From contig NZ_JAVLAS010000001.1 in NCBI RefSeq assembly GCF_032190635.1, forward strand, positions 372,001 to 436,000: a stretch of DNA of 64,000 bases, given 5' to 3'. A program made the translations under genes and the position numbers. The stretch's first letter is position 1. Every line of letters starts with the position of its first letter. This document shows positions 16,679 to 25,471 of the stretch, in pieces. The notes under the pieces were generated by a model. The model was not told where the DNA came from, searched no databases, and saw nothing but the letters and a program-made list of their open reading frames with translations. The stretch comes from Levilactobacillus zymae. GTDB taxonomy: Bacteria; Bacillota; Bacilli; Lactobacillales; Lactobacillaceae.

Positions 16679-17251
16679 TTAGTGCTTACTAGATGATGTT
16701 TGATACCGCTGAAGCCACTCAACGTAGTGATTTTCCCGCTCAATGGCGTATTCCAAGATGAGGTAGTGCCCAAAAGCCGCGTCGATGGCGGCTTGGTTAG
16801 GGAAGACCTCTCGCTGCCGCTGCTGTAGGTGCGCAAGCTGTTCGGCGTGGAGTTGCGTTTGTTCCCGTAACATGGGGCCCAGTCGCGGGTCGTTGGCCGA
16901 TTTGATGAAGTACAGTTTCAAAATAAACTCGTCCTTGGTGGCGGTGAGTTCCGGTGACGGCTCGCTGACCCAAGCGGCGAGCTTTTTTTGTCCCTGAGCG
17001 GTCAACTGGTAAACCTTTTTGGCGAGTTTTTCGCCGGCGATTTGGTCCTGGTGGGTGATGTCGCCGGCCGTTTCCAACCGCTGGAGTTGGGGGTAGATCT
17101 GGCTGTGGCTGGCCTGCCAGAGTTCACCGATTTCGTGTTCGAAGGCCTTAGTCAAGTCGTAACCGGTCTGGTCCTGCTGACTGAGAAGACCCAGAATAAT
17201 GTATTGGAGTCGATTCCGTTGTCCGATGATGTCCACCTCCTTAAGCCTCAT
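16679..17251 (-). CDS. padR: PadR-family repressor of phenolic acid decarboxylase
   Basis: The protein has the PadR winged helix ([20 protein letters not shown], then [17 protein letters not shown]) and a C-terminal dimerisation region, as in the repressor that releases padC on binding p-coumarate or ferulate. It is divergent from padC with the operator between them. The start is unclear. ATG 17251 has only a weak binding site, while a strong AAGGAGG lies inside its frame at 17242-17236, followed after five and eight bases by ATC codons; a start there would give the usual family N-terminus [15 protein letters not shown]. The coordinates use the ATG. Confidence 0.9.
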   Translation of the reverse strand: MRLKEVDIIGQRNRLQYIILGLLSQQDQTGYDLTKAFEHEIGELWQASHSQIYPQLQRLETAGDITHQDQIAGEKLAKKVYQLTAQGQKKLAAWVSEPSPELTATKDEFILKLYFIKSANDPRLGPMLREQTQLHAEQLAHLQQRQREVFPNQAAIDAAFGHYLILEYAIERENHYVEWLQRYQTSSSKH

Positions 17252-17309
17252 TCGGCCGTTCTGCTCTTCCCCATTGAACCAGTTTCCGTCAAAAAGTTCA
17301 AGATAATCC

Positions 17310-17376
17310 TTGACTCTGCCGCGACTGAGATTTATAGTAATCATCGTAAATTAAAACATGTAATTAATGACATGTT
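17310..17376 (+). promoter_or_regulatory. padC promoter and PadR operator
   Basis: TTGACT (17310-17315), a 17-base spacer and TATAGT (17333-17338) form a near-consensus promoter. AACATGT at 17355-17361 and ACATGTT at 17370-17376 form an inverted repeat downstream of the -10, the place and form of known PadR operators (ATGT-N-ACAT). Repression until phenolic acids arrive is inferred from the family. Confidence 0.88.
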
Positions 17377-17398
17377 GAAAAAGAAAGAATTTGAGCAC

Positions 17399-17938
17399 AT
17401 GGCTGACAAGCAATTTGAAACGTTAGACGATTTTTTGGGGACCCACTTCATTTACACCTACGATAACGGGTGGGAGTATGAATGGTACGCGAAGAACGAC
17501 CACACCGTGGATTACCGGATTCACGGCGGGATGGTTGCCGGCCGCTGGGTGACGAACCAGGAAGCCGACATTGTGATGTTGGCGCCAGGACTCTACAAGA
17601 TTTCCTGGACGGAACCAACCGGGACCGACGTGGCGCTGGACTTCCTGCCCAACGAAAAGAAGATGCACGGGACAATTTTCTTCCCCAAGTGGGTTCAGGA
17701 CCATCCCGAAATCACGGTCACTTACCAAAACGACCACATCGATTTAATGGAGGAATCCCGGGAAAAGTACGCCACTTACCCGAAGCTGGTGGTGCCGGAA
17801 ATGGCTAACATCACCTACATGGGTGATGCCGGTCAGAACAACGGCGACGTGATCAACGAAGCGCCATACGCGGGGATGCCCGACGATATTCGCGCTGGCA
17901 AGTTCTACGACGCCAACTACAAGCGACTGAAGAAATAA
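17399..17938 (+). CDS. padC: Phenolic acid decarboxylase
   Basis: The 179-residue enzyme decarboxylates p-coumaric, caffeic and ferulic acids to vinyl phenols, a cytoplasmic detoxification. It matches the Lactiplantibacillus plantarum enzyme almost throughout: [56 protein letters not shown] and [11 protein letters not shown]. These include the conserved Tyr, Arg and Glu of the lipocalin-like active site. ATG 17399 gives the length expected for the family; an upstream ATG at 17372 lies in the operator. Expression is controlled by the divergent PadR. Confidence 0.97.
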   Translation: MADKQFETLDDFLGTHFIYTYDNGWEYEWYAKNDHTVDYRIHGGMVAGRWVTNQEADIVMLAPGLYKISWTEPTGTDVALDFLPNEKKMHGTIFFPKWVQDHPEITVTYQNDHIDLMEESREKYATYPKLVVPEMANITYMGDAGQNNGDVINEAPYAGMPDDIRAGKFYDANYKRLKK

Positions 17939-17959
17939 TCTAGCAGAATAGACGACGGA

Positions 17960-18165
17960 AGAGTGTGACGCAACGCCATTAAGATCAGTTTTTGAGCCTA
18001 AATGGTTGATTGGATCTTAACTTGATTTTTTCAACAATGGTGCTGAAACGTGCGCCCAAGGGCAGTTTGCGCCGCTTAACCCAAAAGAGACCATTATTCC
18101 CGCACCTGGAATAATGGTCTCTTTTACGTTAATGCTCACCAACTAAACGCTCTTGGGCGCACTCT
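17960..18165 (+). repeat. Structured intergenic repeat, copy A
   Basis: Shares with copies B, C and D the blocks GAAACGTGCGCC, AAGGGCAG, CGCTTAAC, GTTAATGCTCACCA and CACTCT. Helices: AAGATC/GATCTT in the 5' part, GTGCGCCCAAGGGC with GCTCTTGGGCGCAC (one mismatch), AGTT/AACT, and a central hairpin at 18083-18125. It lies between the 3' ends of padC and the HAD gene. Confidence 0.75.
18083..18125. terminator. Bidirectional terminator inside repeat copy A
   Basis: AAAAGAGACCATTATTCC pairs perfectly with GGAATAATGGTCTCTTTT; both strands have a four-base T-run. It can serve padC and the convergent HAD gene. Confidence 0.8.
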
Positions 18166-18170
18166 AATTT

Positions 18171-18854
18171 TTAATGCAGTAGGTCTGGAATTTGCGTCAG
18201 ACTATTAACTTGGTAGGTTGGCGTGGCCACGGCCGTTACCGGTTGAGCCTGCGGGTTGAACCACACACTGTCGAGTCCGGCGTGGTTGGCGCCTTGAATG
18301 TCGGCCGTCAGTGAATCGCCAATCACCAGTAAATCGGCCGGGTCGACGTCAGGAAGCTGGGCCTCGACCGTGTCAAAGAAGCGCCGGTCGGGCTTACTGT
18401 AACCGACGTCCTCGGCTAAGAACATCTGCTCGAAGAACGGGGCGATTTGGGAGTCGGCCAGTTGCTGGGTTTGCTTAGCGCGGACCTCGTTAGAAATCAC
18501 GACCAGGTGGTATTCGGGCTTGAGCTGGGTCAAGACCTCGCGCACGTGGGGCATCAGGGCGTGTTCCGCGTAGAATAACCGGCGGAACTGTTGCTCATAG
18601 GGCACGCCGTCGACGGTGATGCCGTAGTGGGCGAAGAAGCGGGCGAAGCGGGTGTTAACCAGCTCGTCACGGGTCAGCTTCTTTTGTTCCAGGTCACCCC
18701 ACATCGCGAATTGCAGGTTGTGCCAGTAGGTGACCTCCTCCGGGCCGAAGTGAAAGGCGAAGGGTAACGTCATCTTACGCAGGGCGTTTTGGGCGTTGGT
18801 GTCCGTGTCAAAGAGGGTTTGATCCAGGTCAAACAGTAAAGTCCGATAACTCAT
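18171..18854 (-). CDS. yjjG: YjjG-family noncanonical pyrimidine nucleotidase (HAD superfamily)
   Basis: The 227-residue protein has the HAD motifs: I, LLFDLDQTLFDT near residue 7; II, VVISNE near 118; III, Lys in YSKPDRRFFD; IV, LLVIGDSLTADIQGA near 180. The DLDxTLFD start and the TxxSN-like motif II match the YjjG/YfnB group, which dephosphorylates noncanonical pyrimidine nucleotides and so cleans the nucleotide pool. GGAGG precedes ATG 18854. It is divergent from the FUSC gene. Confidence 0.87.
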   Translation of the reverse strand: MSYRTLLFDLDQTLFDTDTNAQNALRKMTLPFAFHFGPEEVTYWHNLQFAMWGDLEQKKLTRDELVNTRFARFFAHYGITVDGVPYEQQFRRLFYAEHALMPHVREVLTQLKPEYHLVVISNEVRAKQTQQLADSQIAPFFEQMFLAEDVGYSKPDRRFFDTVEAQLPDVDPADLLVIGDSLTADIQGANHAGLDSVWFNPQAQPVTAVATPTYQVNSLTQIPDLLH

Positions 18855-18944
18855 TTAAGTACCTCCATCGTTTTGGGTCTCTGCTGTAAAATATAGCACA
18901 CTTGGCGGGGAAACGGGAATCGACGTAGCGGCGCCAACTCCCCG

Positions 18945-18974
18945 TTGACAAGCGAAATCGACCTTTGATATACT
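18945..18974 (+). promoter_or_regulatory. Promoter of the FUSC-type exporter gene
   Basis: TTGACA (18945-18950), an 18-base spacer and TATACT (18969-18974); the start codon follows 30 bases later with AAGGAGG before it. Confidence 0.8.
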
Positions 18975-19003
18975 GCTCAACGCAAAAATTAAGGAGGTTT
19001 CGT

Positions 19004-20046
19004 ATGGCCATTTACGACCTAATGCAACTCAGTCCGGGCATCCTGCGGCAGAAGATCCGCGAGGCCCCGGATTGGCCCACTAAATGCCGCTTATTAAGAG
19101 CGTTGGTCTTGCGCGACGGCCTATTATTGGGTTTTGCCGTCGCCTACATCGCGGGCTTTACCCAACTCTTCGGCCCGGCCAGCAGTTACATCGGTGTGGC
19201 GAGTTTCTGCATCTTACTGAGTGCCCGTTTCGTGAACTACACCTATAACGCGCGAGCCAGTCTGGGCGCCCTGGCGGTGGTCCTGGGGCTGATGTGGGGC
19301 AACAGCATACTTCTGCCGCAGCTGGGTGTGGGGGGAGCCGGCGTAGTGAACCTGTTGAGTTTACTGGTGATCCTACGATTGACCACGGCGGCCCCCATCA
19401 TGGGCAACGGTGGGGTGTACACCTTCGGCTACGTCCTGGTGACGGGCGTCCCGCCAGTGGGGACCGCGGCCGTGACGGGGACCGGGCTGGCTACCCTGAC
19501 GGCCTACCTCTGTTGTGCCGCGGTATTCTGGAAACACCACCGCCACGCCGACGCCCACCAAGCTCTGTGGTCGGTGGTTCAGCCCCCGCGCTTGACCGAC
19601 GCGACCTGGCGCTGGCAACTGCGGCTAGCCTGGGCGTCACCGCGGCGTTGATGCTGGGCCAGGCTTTACACCACCAGCGGGCCATGTGGCTGGGGTTTGC
19701 CTGTATGTCGGTGTTGTTACCCCAAACCACGCAGCTGCGGGGCCGGGCGGTTCTACGCTTTAGCGGCGTGGTACTCGGGTCGCTGATGTTTGTGCTGGGG
19801 ACGGCCTGGTTACCGGTCGCTGGTGTGGCCTTGCTGGCACCGTTGGCCGGGTTGGGCTTGGGACTGACGCCCAGTTACTTCTGGGCCAGCATCCTCAACT
19901 GTTTCGGGGCGTTGAGCATCGTTTACCTTCAGCTAGGCGTCCCGGCCGCTGCGGGGTTACGAATTATGAATAACGGTCTGGGAATTCTCACGGCCGTGGG
20001 CGTTGCTGCCATTGGGGGCCTGTTGGCTCGTCGGTGGCAGCGGTAA
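19004..20046 (+). pseudogene. FUSC-family membrane protein (aromatic acid exporter-like), frameshifted
   Basis: The gene starts well (promoter, AAGGAGG, ATG 19004) and encodes several membrane helices up to TDATWRWQLRLA. It then meets a stop at 19651 unless the frame changes. In the next frame the family sequence continues (SLGVTAALMLGQALHHQRAM, then GFACMSVLLPQTTQLRGRAV) to 20046. The change occurs at 19629-19631, where CTAGCCTGGG would read L-A-L-G if one more C were present, so a one-base deletion in a C run is the simplest cause. The full product would be about 347 residues with two sets of helices. Sequencing error cannot be excluded. Confidence 0.82.
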
Positions 20047-20050
20047 AAAA

Positions 20051-20099
20051 GGGAAACTCGCTCGTCAATCGGACGATTGACGAGCGAGTTTCCCCTTTA
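20051..20099 (+). terminator. Terminator after the FUSC gene
   Basis: A 21-bp perfect stem (GGGAAACTCGCTCGTCAATC... paired with GATTGACGAGCGAGTTTCCC) followed by CTTT. Confidence 0.88.
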
Positions 20100-20138
20100 A
20101 TTTGACTAATTAAACGTTGAGTCCGGTACTAAATGGAT

Positions 20139-20314
20139 GAGTCTGGGACAAAAGTCTCAGACTCGTTGGTGTCTCCGAATATTTGGTGTTGAAACGTGCG
20201 CCAGAAGGCAGCTGGTTCCGCTTAACCCCGTAAAGTCGCCAGCCAATCCAAGTTCAGGATTGTCCGTCTTACAATGTTAATGCTCACCAGCTAACCGCCT
20301 TCTGTCCCACTCTC
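20139..20314 (+). repeat. Structured intergenic repeat, copy B
   Basis: Full-length copy. 5' hairpin AGTCTGGGAC-AAAA-GTCTCAGACT, then GAAACGTGCGCC, AGAAGGC (pairs with GCCTTCT near the 3' end), AGCTGGT/ACCAGCT, and an inner hairpin CAATCC-AAGTTCA-GGATTG. It ends TGTCCCACTCTC, four bases before the stop codon of the convergent zinc-ribbon gene. Confidence 0.8.
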
Positions 20315-20318
20315 AACA

Positions 20319-20738
20319 TCAGGTGCGCGCGTCGAACTGGTGACCGCACTTGGGACAAGTGACCCGCACGTGACCGTGGTGGCGTGGAATCCGAATTCGC
20401 TGGTGACACTGCGCACAGTGGAAGAAGCGGTAGTGCCAGTGTTGACTGATTTGGTAGGTCAGTCGGCTGAACGGGCGCATCAAAGCGAACCAGAACCGTT
20501 GAAAGCCGCGGTTTATCGCGACCTGGCGGTAGATATTATGGGAGAATAACCGCCAATAGCTCACGGCGATGAGGAGCGTGCCCGCTAAGAAGAACCAACC
20601 GGCGTATTTCCCCCAGAAACTCAGGATTAAGAGGATGATGGCTAAGCCGTTTAGGACGCGGTTGAGCGTGTCGTTTTGACCATAGCGCCCGATCATGAGC
20701 CGTTGCAGGCGCTGGATGAATTTAGAATTAGGCTTCAA
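20319..20738 (-). CDS. Membrane protein with C-terminal zinc ribbon
   Basis: The 139-residue protein has two close hydrophobic segments (near 27-45 and 47-65) and a cytoplasmic C-terminus with a zinc ribbon, FHCAQCHQRIRIPRHHGHVR then VTCPKCGHQFDA (CxxC...CxxC). No enzymatic motif is visible. Similar small proteins are widespread in lactobacilli without known function. It starts at TTG 20738, fixed by GGAGG eight bases upstream. It lies between repeat copy B and a parS site. Confidence 0.75.
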   Translation of the reverse strand: MKPNSKFIQRLQRLMIGRYGQNDTLNRVLNGLAIILLILSFWGKYAGWFFLAGTLLIAVSYWRLFSHNIYRQVAINRGFQRFWFALMRPFSRLTYQISQHWHYRFFHCAQCHQRIRIPRHHGHVRVTCPKCGHQFDART

Positions 20739-20806
20739 CTAGAACACCTCCGTTGTTGTGATAATTAATCCTAACATACACCATCGGGTGGGACCAAAGA
20801 ATCTCG

Positions 20807-20822
20807 TGTTCCACGTGAAACA
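20807..20822. promoter_or_regulatory. parS site (ParB/Spo0J binding sequence)
   Basis: TGTTCCACGTGAAACA, identical to the site at 11981 and a full match to the Bacillus consensus. It lies three bases beyond the 3' end of the AraC-type gene. Confidence 0.85.
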
Positions 20823-20825
20823 AGC

Positions 20826-21917
20826 TCAATCGAGATGGGCTGTGGGGATGGTGGGACGACTATTGCGTAAATAGGCGGAGGGGGTGATCCCGGTATAGCG
20901 TTTGAACATCTTATTGAAGTACGTCACGTTATTAAACCCGACCTGAAAGGCCACGTCCATGATTGATTCGGTCTGGTAGTGCAGCTGGCGTTGGGCCATC
21001 TGGATGCGAAACCGGTTAATGAATGCAAACAGGGTTTCGCCCGTTTCTTGCTTGAACAGGTGCGCGAGATGAGTTGGCGTCACACGCACGTTAGCAGCCA
21101 GTTCCGCTAACGTGAGATCCTGCTGGTAATGCCGTGAAATAAACTGGATGGTGAGGTTGACCTGGTGGCTGTAACGGTTATCCCGTTGAGCGGCCACGAT
21201 GTCGCAGTAATGCCGGCAAATCTGGTTGACCAGCTGCTGAAAGGTCTTGGTGGTGATGAGGTCCTCAATCAACCTGGCGTAATGACCGGACACGCGGTCT
21301 AAGATGACGGGAGAGATGTGCCCGCGTTCGGCGGCAATCCGGCAGGTGGTGTTGAGGATGTACAAAATATTTTTTTCGGAACGTAGTCGCCGGTTGGGCA
21401 CCCGGGTCATGAGGGCGTCGAAGCCGGCGGTTTGAAAGATACGATCGCTGATGGTGGTTAGGCCTTCGGGGTCGCCCCGGGTGATGGCGTCGGCTAGCTG
21501 GTTCTGTAACTGGTAGCGCTGGGCCAACTCGGCGTCGTTTTCACTCTCCGCGGCGGCAAGATCCAGGCGCAAGGGGAGGACCTTAACGTGGTCGTCGTGT
21601 ATTTGAATGGGGCGCGGCCCGTTCAGGGCGGTACTGATCACGTTGGCCAGACTCGTGCTAGCCGTTTGGCAAGGTCCCGCAATCAGGTACCCTTGGCACT
21701 GCTGGTCGGTAAAAATCCCTAATAGGAGAAAGTCCCCTTGGTCGGTGATGGCCCGCTCGACCAATGTGGCGCGGGTGGGTAACGTGCGAAAGGTCGGTTG
21801 GGCCGCTTCGTCACCGCTTAAGAGAACGGTTTGCAGGTGGTGATCGCAGAGACGTAGGGTGACGCCACTGATGCGGGCGAGGTCCTGGATGAGGTGGCGT
21901 AAAGCATCGGTTGACAT
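20826..21917 (-). CDS. AraC-family regulator, probable regulator of the glucuronide operon
   Basis: The 363-residue protein has a long N-terminal sensor region and a C-terminal double helix-turn-helix (LTLAELAANVRVTPTHLAHL, then IMDVAFQVGFNNVTYFNKMF and the family ending GITPSAYL). The N-terminal part with a PocR-like ligand domain and several Cys/His residues fits lactobacillar AraC regulators of sugar operons. Start MSTDALRHL at 21917 is fixed by AAGGAGTG upstream. It is divergent from uidA, so it probably activates or represses that operon in response to a glucuronide. A parS site adjoins its 3' end. Confidence 0.87.
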   Translation of the reverse strand: MSTDALRHLIQDLARISGVTLRLCDHHLQTVLLSGDEAAQPTFRTLPTRATLVERAITDQGDFLLLGIFTDQQCQGYLIAGPCQTASTSLANVISTALNGPRPIQIHDDHVKVLPLRLDLAAAESENDAELAQRYQLQNQLADAITRGDPEGLTTISDRIFQTAGFDALMTRVPNRRLRSEKNILYILNTTCRIAAERGHISPVILDRVSGHYARLIEDLITTKTFQQLVNQICRHYCDIVAAQRDNRYSHQVNLTIQFISRHYQQDLTLAELAANVRVTPTHLAHLFKQETGETLFAFINRFRIQMAQRQLHYQTESIMDVAFQVGFNNVTYFNKMFKRYTGITPSAYLRNSRPTIPTAHLD

Positions 21918-21973
21918 GGGGCACACACTCCTTAAAATACGGCAATCGCAAAATAGGTTGAGAATTCGCAAGT

Positions 21974-22025
21974 TTGTTAAAGAAAAGGGCTCTCCTATAG
22001 TTTATCTTATTTGTAAGCGATTACA
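21974..22025 (+). promoter_or_regulatory. uidA promoter with catabolite-responsive element
   Basis: TTGTTA (21974-21979), 16 bases, TATAGT (21996-22001). TGTAAGCGATTACA at 22012-22025 fits the cre consensus TGWNANCGNTNWCA at every position and lies just downstream of the -10, so CcpA-mediated repression by preferred sugars is likely. Confidence 0.85.
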
Positions 22026-22055
22026 AAGCCAAACTAAAATTAGGAGTGATTCTTC

Positions 22056-23864
22056 ATGTTATACCCATTGATGACCGCGACCCGTTCCGTCCTGAGTCTA
22101 AACGGAATTTGGTCCTTTAAGATGCAAGCTGCCGGTGAAGACCTCGATGCCACCACCCCGTTGGTAACGGATGACGTCATGGCGGTGCCCGCTTCGTTCA
22201 ACGACCAAACCGTGAACCAGGACCTGCGGGAACACGACGGTTATTTCTGGTATGAACGTGACTTCACAGTCCCAACAGCCCTACTAACCCAACGCTTAAG
22301 CCTGCGCTTTGGGTCCGCGACCCACGAGGCCTGGGTGTTCGTGAACGGTGTGGCGGTGGGGCACCACAAGGGTGGGTTTACCCCGTTTGAATTGCCCATT
22401 AACGACGCCGTGCAAGCCGGAACCAACCGCTTGACGGTCAAGTTAAGTAACCTGTTGGACCACACCACGTTGCCCGTGGGGAACTACACCGAAACCCAAG
22501 ACGCTGACGGCCACACGGTGGCACACGTGGACGAAAACTTCGACTTCTTCAATTATGCGGGGTTGCACCGCAACGTGAACTTGCTGGCGACGCCGTGGAA
22601 CCGGGTTGAAGACGTGACGGTCACGCCGACGATTGATTTGGCGGCTCGGCACGCCACGGTGGCGATTTCGGTGACGACGACCAAGCCGGCTGGCCAGGTC
22701 CGGGTGACCCTGCTCGATGAAGCGGGGACGGTCGTGGGAACCTTAGCCGGGCGTCAGGGGACGGTTGACCTCGACGAGATCCACCTCTGGAAACCGTTGA
22801 ACGCCTACCTCTACCAGGCCCAGGTTGAGATTCTCGAAGATGACCAGGTCGTGGATAGCTACACGGAACCGTTTGGGATGCGGACCGTAGCCGTCCAGGC
22901 GGGGCAATTCTTGATCAACGGCGAACCGTTTTACTTCAAGGGCTTCGGTAAGCACGAAGACTTCTACGTGATTGGCCGGGGGACCAACGAAGCGTTAAAC
23001 GTCTTGGATCTGAACCTGTTGAAGCGGATGGGCGCGAACTCCTTTAGAACCTCGCATTACCCGTATTCCGAAGAAATGATGCGGTTGTGTGACCGCGAAG
23101 GAATCGTGGTAATCGACGAAGTTCCAGCCGTAGGGTTGATGCCAAACTTTAGCTTCGACGTGTCCGGGGCCTTCAACGTGACTGATCCTGATTTCTGGGC
23201 GAACCTAGGTACCCGGGAGGCTCACGAACAGGCCTTACACGAAATGATCAGCCGCGATAAGAACCACGCCAGCGTGGTCATCTGGTCGATTGCCAACGAA
23301 CCGGCGACCTTCTTACCGGGCGCTCACGATTACTTCGAACCGCTCTTCGACCTGGCCCGGAAGTTAGACCCGCAGGAGCGGCCTTGCACCTACATCAACA
23401 TCATGATGTCGACGCCGGAACGCGACAACTGTTCCGATCTGGCCGACCTATTGACCCTGAACCGTTACTACGGTTGGTACCTGCAAACGGGTGACCTGAA
23501 AGCGGCCGCGGCCGCTCAGGAAAAGGAACTCCGGACTTGGCAAGCGAAATACCCGGATAAGCCGATCATGTTTACCGAATTCGGTGCCGATACGGTGGCG
23601 GGGATGCACAGTGCCTACAACGAGCCGTTCTCCGAGGAATACCAAGTGGCCTACTACGAGATGAACACGCAGATCTTCGATAAGATCGAGAACTTCGTGG
23701 GTGAACAACTCTGGAACTTTGCCGACTTCCAGACCAAATTCGGCATCAACCGGATCCAAGGAAACAAGAAGGGGATCCTGACGCGCTCCCGTGAACCGAA
23801 GGCGGCCGCCGTCTGGTTGAGCAAGCGTTGGAACCAGATTCCGAACTTTAACTATAAGAAGTAG
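22056..23864 (+). CDS. uidA: Beta-glucuronidase, glycoside hydrolase family 2
   Basis: The 602-residue enzyme has the GH2 layout: sugar-binding domain (LSLNGIWSFKM at the start), immunoglobulin-like domain and TIM barrel. GH2 signatures are visible: NSFRTSHYPYSEEMMRLCDR, the acid/base Glu in WSIANEP (near 415) and the nucleophile Glu in MFTEFGAD (near 507). It ends with a family-typical WNFADFQTKFGINRIQGNKK. It would release glucuronic acid from glucuronides in the cytoplasm after uptake by the permease encoded next (12-base gap). AGGAGTG precedes ATG 22056. Confidence 0.95.
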   Translation: MLYPLMTATRSVLSLNGIWSFKMQAAGEDLDATTPLVTDDVMAVPASFNDQTVNQDLREHDGYFWYERDFTVPTALLTQRLSLRFGSATHEAWVFVNGVAVGHHKGGFTPFELPINDAVQAGTNRLTVKLSNLLDHTTLPVGNYTETQDADGHTVAHVDENFDFFNYAGLHRNVNLLATPWNRVEDVTVTPTIDLAARHATVAISVTTTKPAGQVRVTLLDEAGTVVGTLAGRQGTVDLDEIHLWKPLNAYLYQAQVEILEDDQVVDSYTEPFGMRTVAVQAGQFLINGEPFYFKGFGKHEDFYVIGRGTNEALNVLDLNLLKRMGANSFRTSHYPYSEEMMRLCDREGIVVIDEVPAVGLMPNFSFDVSGAFNVTDPDFWANLGTREAHEQALHEMISRDKNHASVVIWSIANEPATFLPGAHDYFEPLFDLARKLDPQERPCTYINIMMSTPERDNCSDLADLLTLNRYYGWYLQTGDLKAAAAAQEKELRTWQAKYPDKPIMFTEFGADTVAGMHSAYNEPFSEEYQVAYYEMNTQIFDKIENFVGEQLWNFADFQTKFGINRIQGNKKGILTRSREPKAAAVWLSKRWNQIPNFNYKK

Positions 23865-23876
23865 GGGGCGACTCAC

Positions 23877-25292
23877 ATGCGAAAATCGATTACACACGCA
23901 GAAGCTGTGGCCATGCCGGTTACGCCAGCTAAACCGTTTGGTCGGCAAGATAAACTGGGCTACATGTTTGGGGACCTGGGGAACACGTTGACGTTCTCCA
24001 CGGTCACCACCTTCCTGATGATCTTCTACACTAACGCGTTGGGTGTGTCGGCGGGCATCATCGGGATCCTGTTCCTAGTGGCCCGAATCATCGACGCCTT
24101 CGCCGATCTGGGCGTTGGGCGCTTGGTGGACAACAGTTCGCTACATGCTGATGGTCGCTTCCATCCCTGGATTCGTCGGATGAAGTACCCCTTATTTCTA
24201 TTCTCGATTCTCCTGTTCCTCCCGGGGGTCAGTGGTCTACCGATGGGACTGAAAATTGGGTACATCTCCGTGACCTACATTGCCTGGGGAATCCTGTACT
24301 CGACGGTGAACATTCCGTACGGATCCATGGCCTCCGCCATCTCTAACGACCCGGCCGATAAGACGTCATTGTCGACCTTCCGGAGTATCGGGGCCGCCGT
24401 GGGGACCTTGCTGGTCAGCTACTTTGTGCCCATGTTCATGTACGCCAAGGGGTCTCAGCAGATTTCGTCGACCCGCTTATTCATCATCGTGATGATTTGT
24501 GCGGCCGCCGGGGTCGTGGCCTACACGTTACTGGGCCGGATGACCACGGAACGGGTGCGGACCGAGAAGAGTGAGAACATTCCGTTAAAGGTGATCGGAC
24601 AGAAATTACTGACGGATAAGGCGCTGATCGTTTTGGTGGTTATTGACGTGTTGGTTTGTGTGGGCTTATTCTCCTACTCCGCGTTGGTGTCGTACCTGTT
24701 TAACGATTACTTCAAGGACAAAGGGGCCATGGCACTGGCCATGGTATCCATGTCGATGGCCACCTTCCTGCTGGCGCCCTTTGCCAACAAGCTTTACCGC
24801 CGGTTCGGTCGGAAGGAAATTACGGAAAGTTTCCTGGCCTTTGGTGCGTTGATGTTTGGGGTTTTGCTGGTCGTACACACCCACAGTGTGACGGTGTACC
24901 TGGTGCTGGCCTTCTTTGCGGCGTTAGGGATGGGGATGTTCAACCTGATGGTTTGGGCCTTCATTACCGACGTGATCGATAATCAGCAAGCCCAAACGGG
25001 AATTCGAGAAGACGGTGTGGTCTACGGCGTGAACTCGTTTGCCCGGAAGGTGGCCCAGGCACTCGCCGGTGGGGTCGCCGGGTTGCTACTGTCCTTCATT
25101 GGCTACAAGACCTCCACGAGTGGTGGGGTACTGCAGACCGAAGCGGTCAATAATGGGATCTACCAACTTTCCGTGGGAATTCCCGCGGTCTGCCTCGGCT
25201 TAGGGGCCATCATCATGTTCTTCTGGTACCCACTCAACAAGCAAAAGGTGGATGAAAACGCCAAAGCTTTAAAAGCAATGGACCAAGATTAA
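23877..25292 (+). CDS. GPH-family glycoside (probably glucuronide) cation symporter
   Basis: The 471-residue protein has twelve predicted membrane helices and the glycoside-pentoside-hexuronide family signature KLGYMFGDLGNTLTF at the N-terminus, plus RIIDAFADLGVGRLVDNS in the loop after helix 2. No C-terminal IIA domain is attached. Its position directly behind uidA makes a glucuronide permease (UidB-like) the natural reading. GGGGGCG lies shortly before ATG 23877. Control follows uidA: cre site and AraC-type regulator. Confidence 0.92.
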   Translation: MRKSITHAEAVAMPVTPAKPFGRQDKLGYMFGDLGNTLTFSTVTTFLMIFYTNALGVSAGIIGILFLVARIIDAFADLGVGRLVDNSSLHADGRFHPWIRRMKYPLFLFSILLFLPGVSGLPMGLKIGYISVTYIAWGILYSTVNIPYGSMASAISNDPADKTSLSTFRSIGAAVGTLLVSYFVPMFMYAKGSQQISSTRLFIIVMICAAAGVVAYTLLGRMTTERVRTEKSENIPLKVIGQKLLTDKALIVLVVIDVLVCVGLFSYSALVSYLFNDYFKDKGAMALAMVSMSMATFLLAPFANKLYRRFGRKEITESFLAFGALMFGVLLVVHTHSVTVYLVLAFFAALGMGMFNLMVWAFITDVIDNQQAQTGIREDGVVYGVNSFARKVAQALAGGVAGLLLSFIGYKTSTSGGVLQTEAVNNGIYQLSVGIPAVCLGLGAIIMFFWYPLNKQKVDENAKALKAMDQD

Positions 25293-25380
25293 TATAATTG
25301 ATAAGCTCTAAGCTTAATTCTGATTCATGATGAGTGATTTATAAGGCTTAACTCATGAAATTTACTTCCTAAATTCAAAG

Positions 25381-25412
25381 GGGCTAGCCGGGGTTGTGGC
25401 TGGCCTTTTTGA
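25381..25412 (+). terminator. Terminator of the glucuronide operon
   Basis: GGCTAGCC pairs with GGCTGGCC (one G-U) and is followed by TTTTT. Confidence 0.75.
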
Positions 25413-25471
25413 GCGTTCCCCGTATTTTGCGGTAAAATGGGGAATAATTAGTCATCCAGGAGGTTTTTATC

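Noticed and set aside
16988..17398. Long N-terminal extension in frame with padC
   Set aside because: It runs antisense through padR and the divergent promoter; padC enzymes of this family start at the ATG near 17399.
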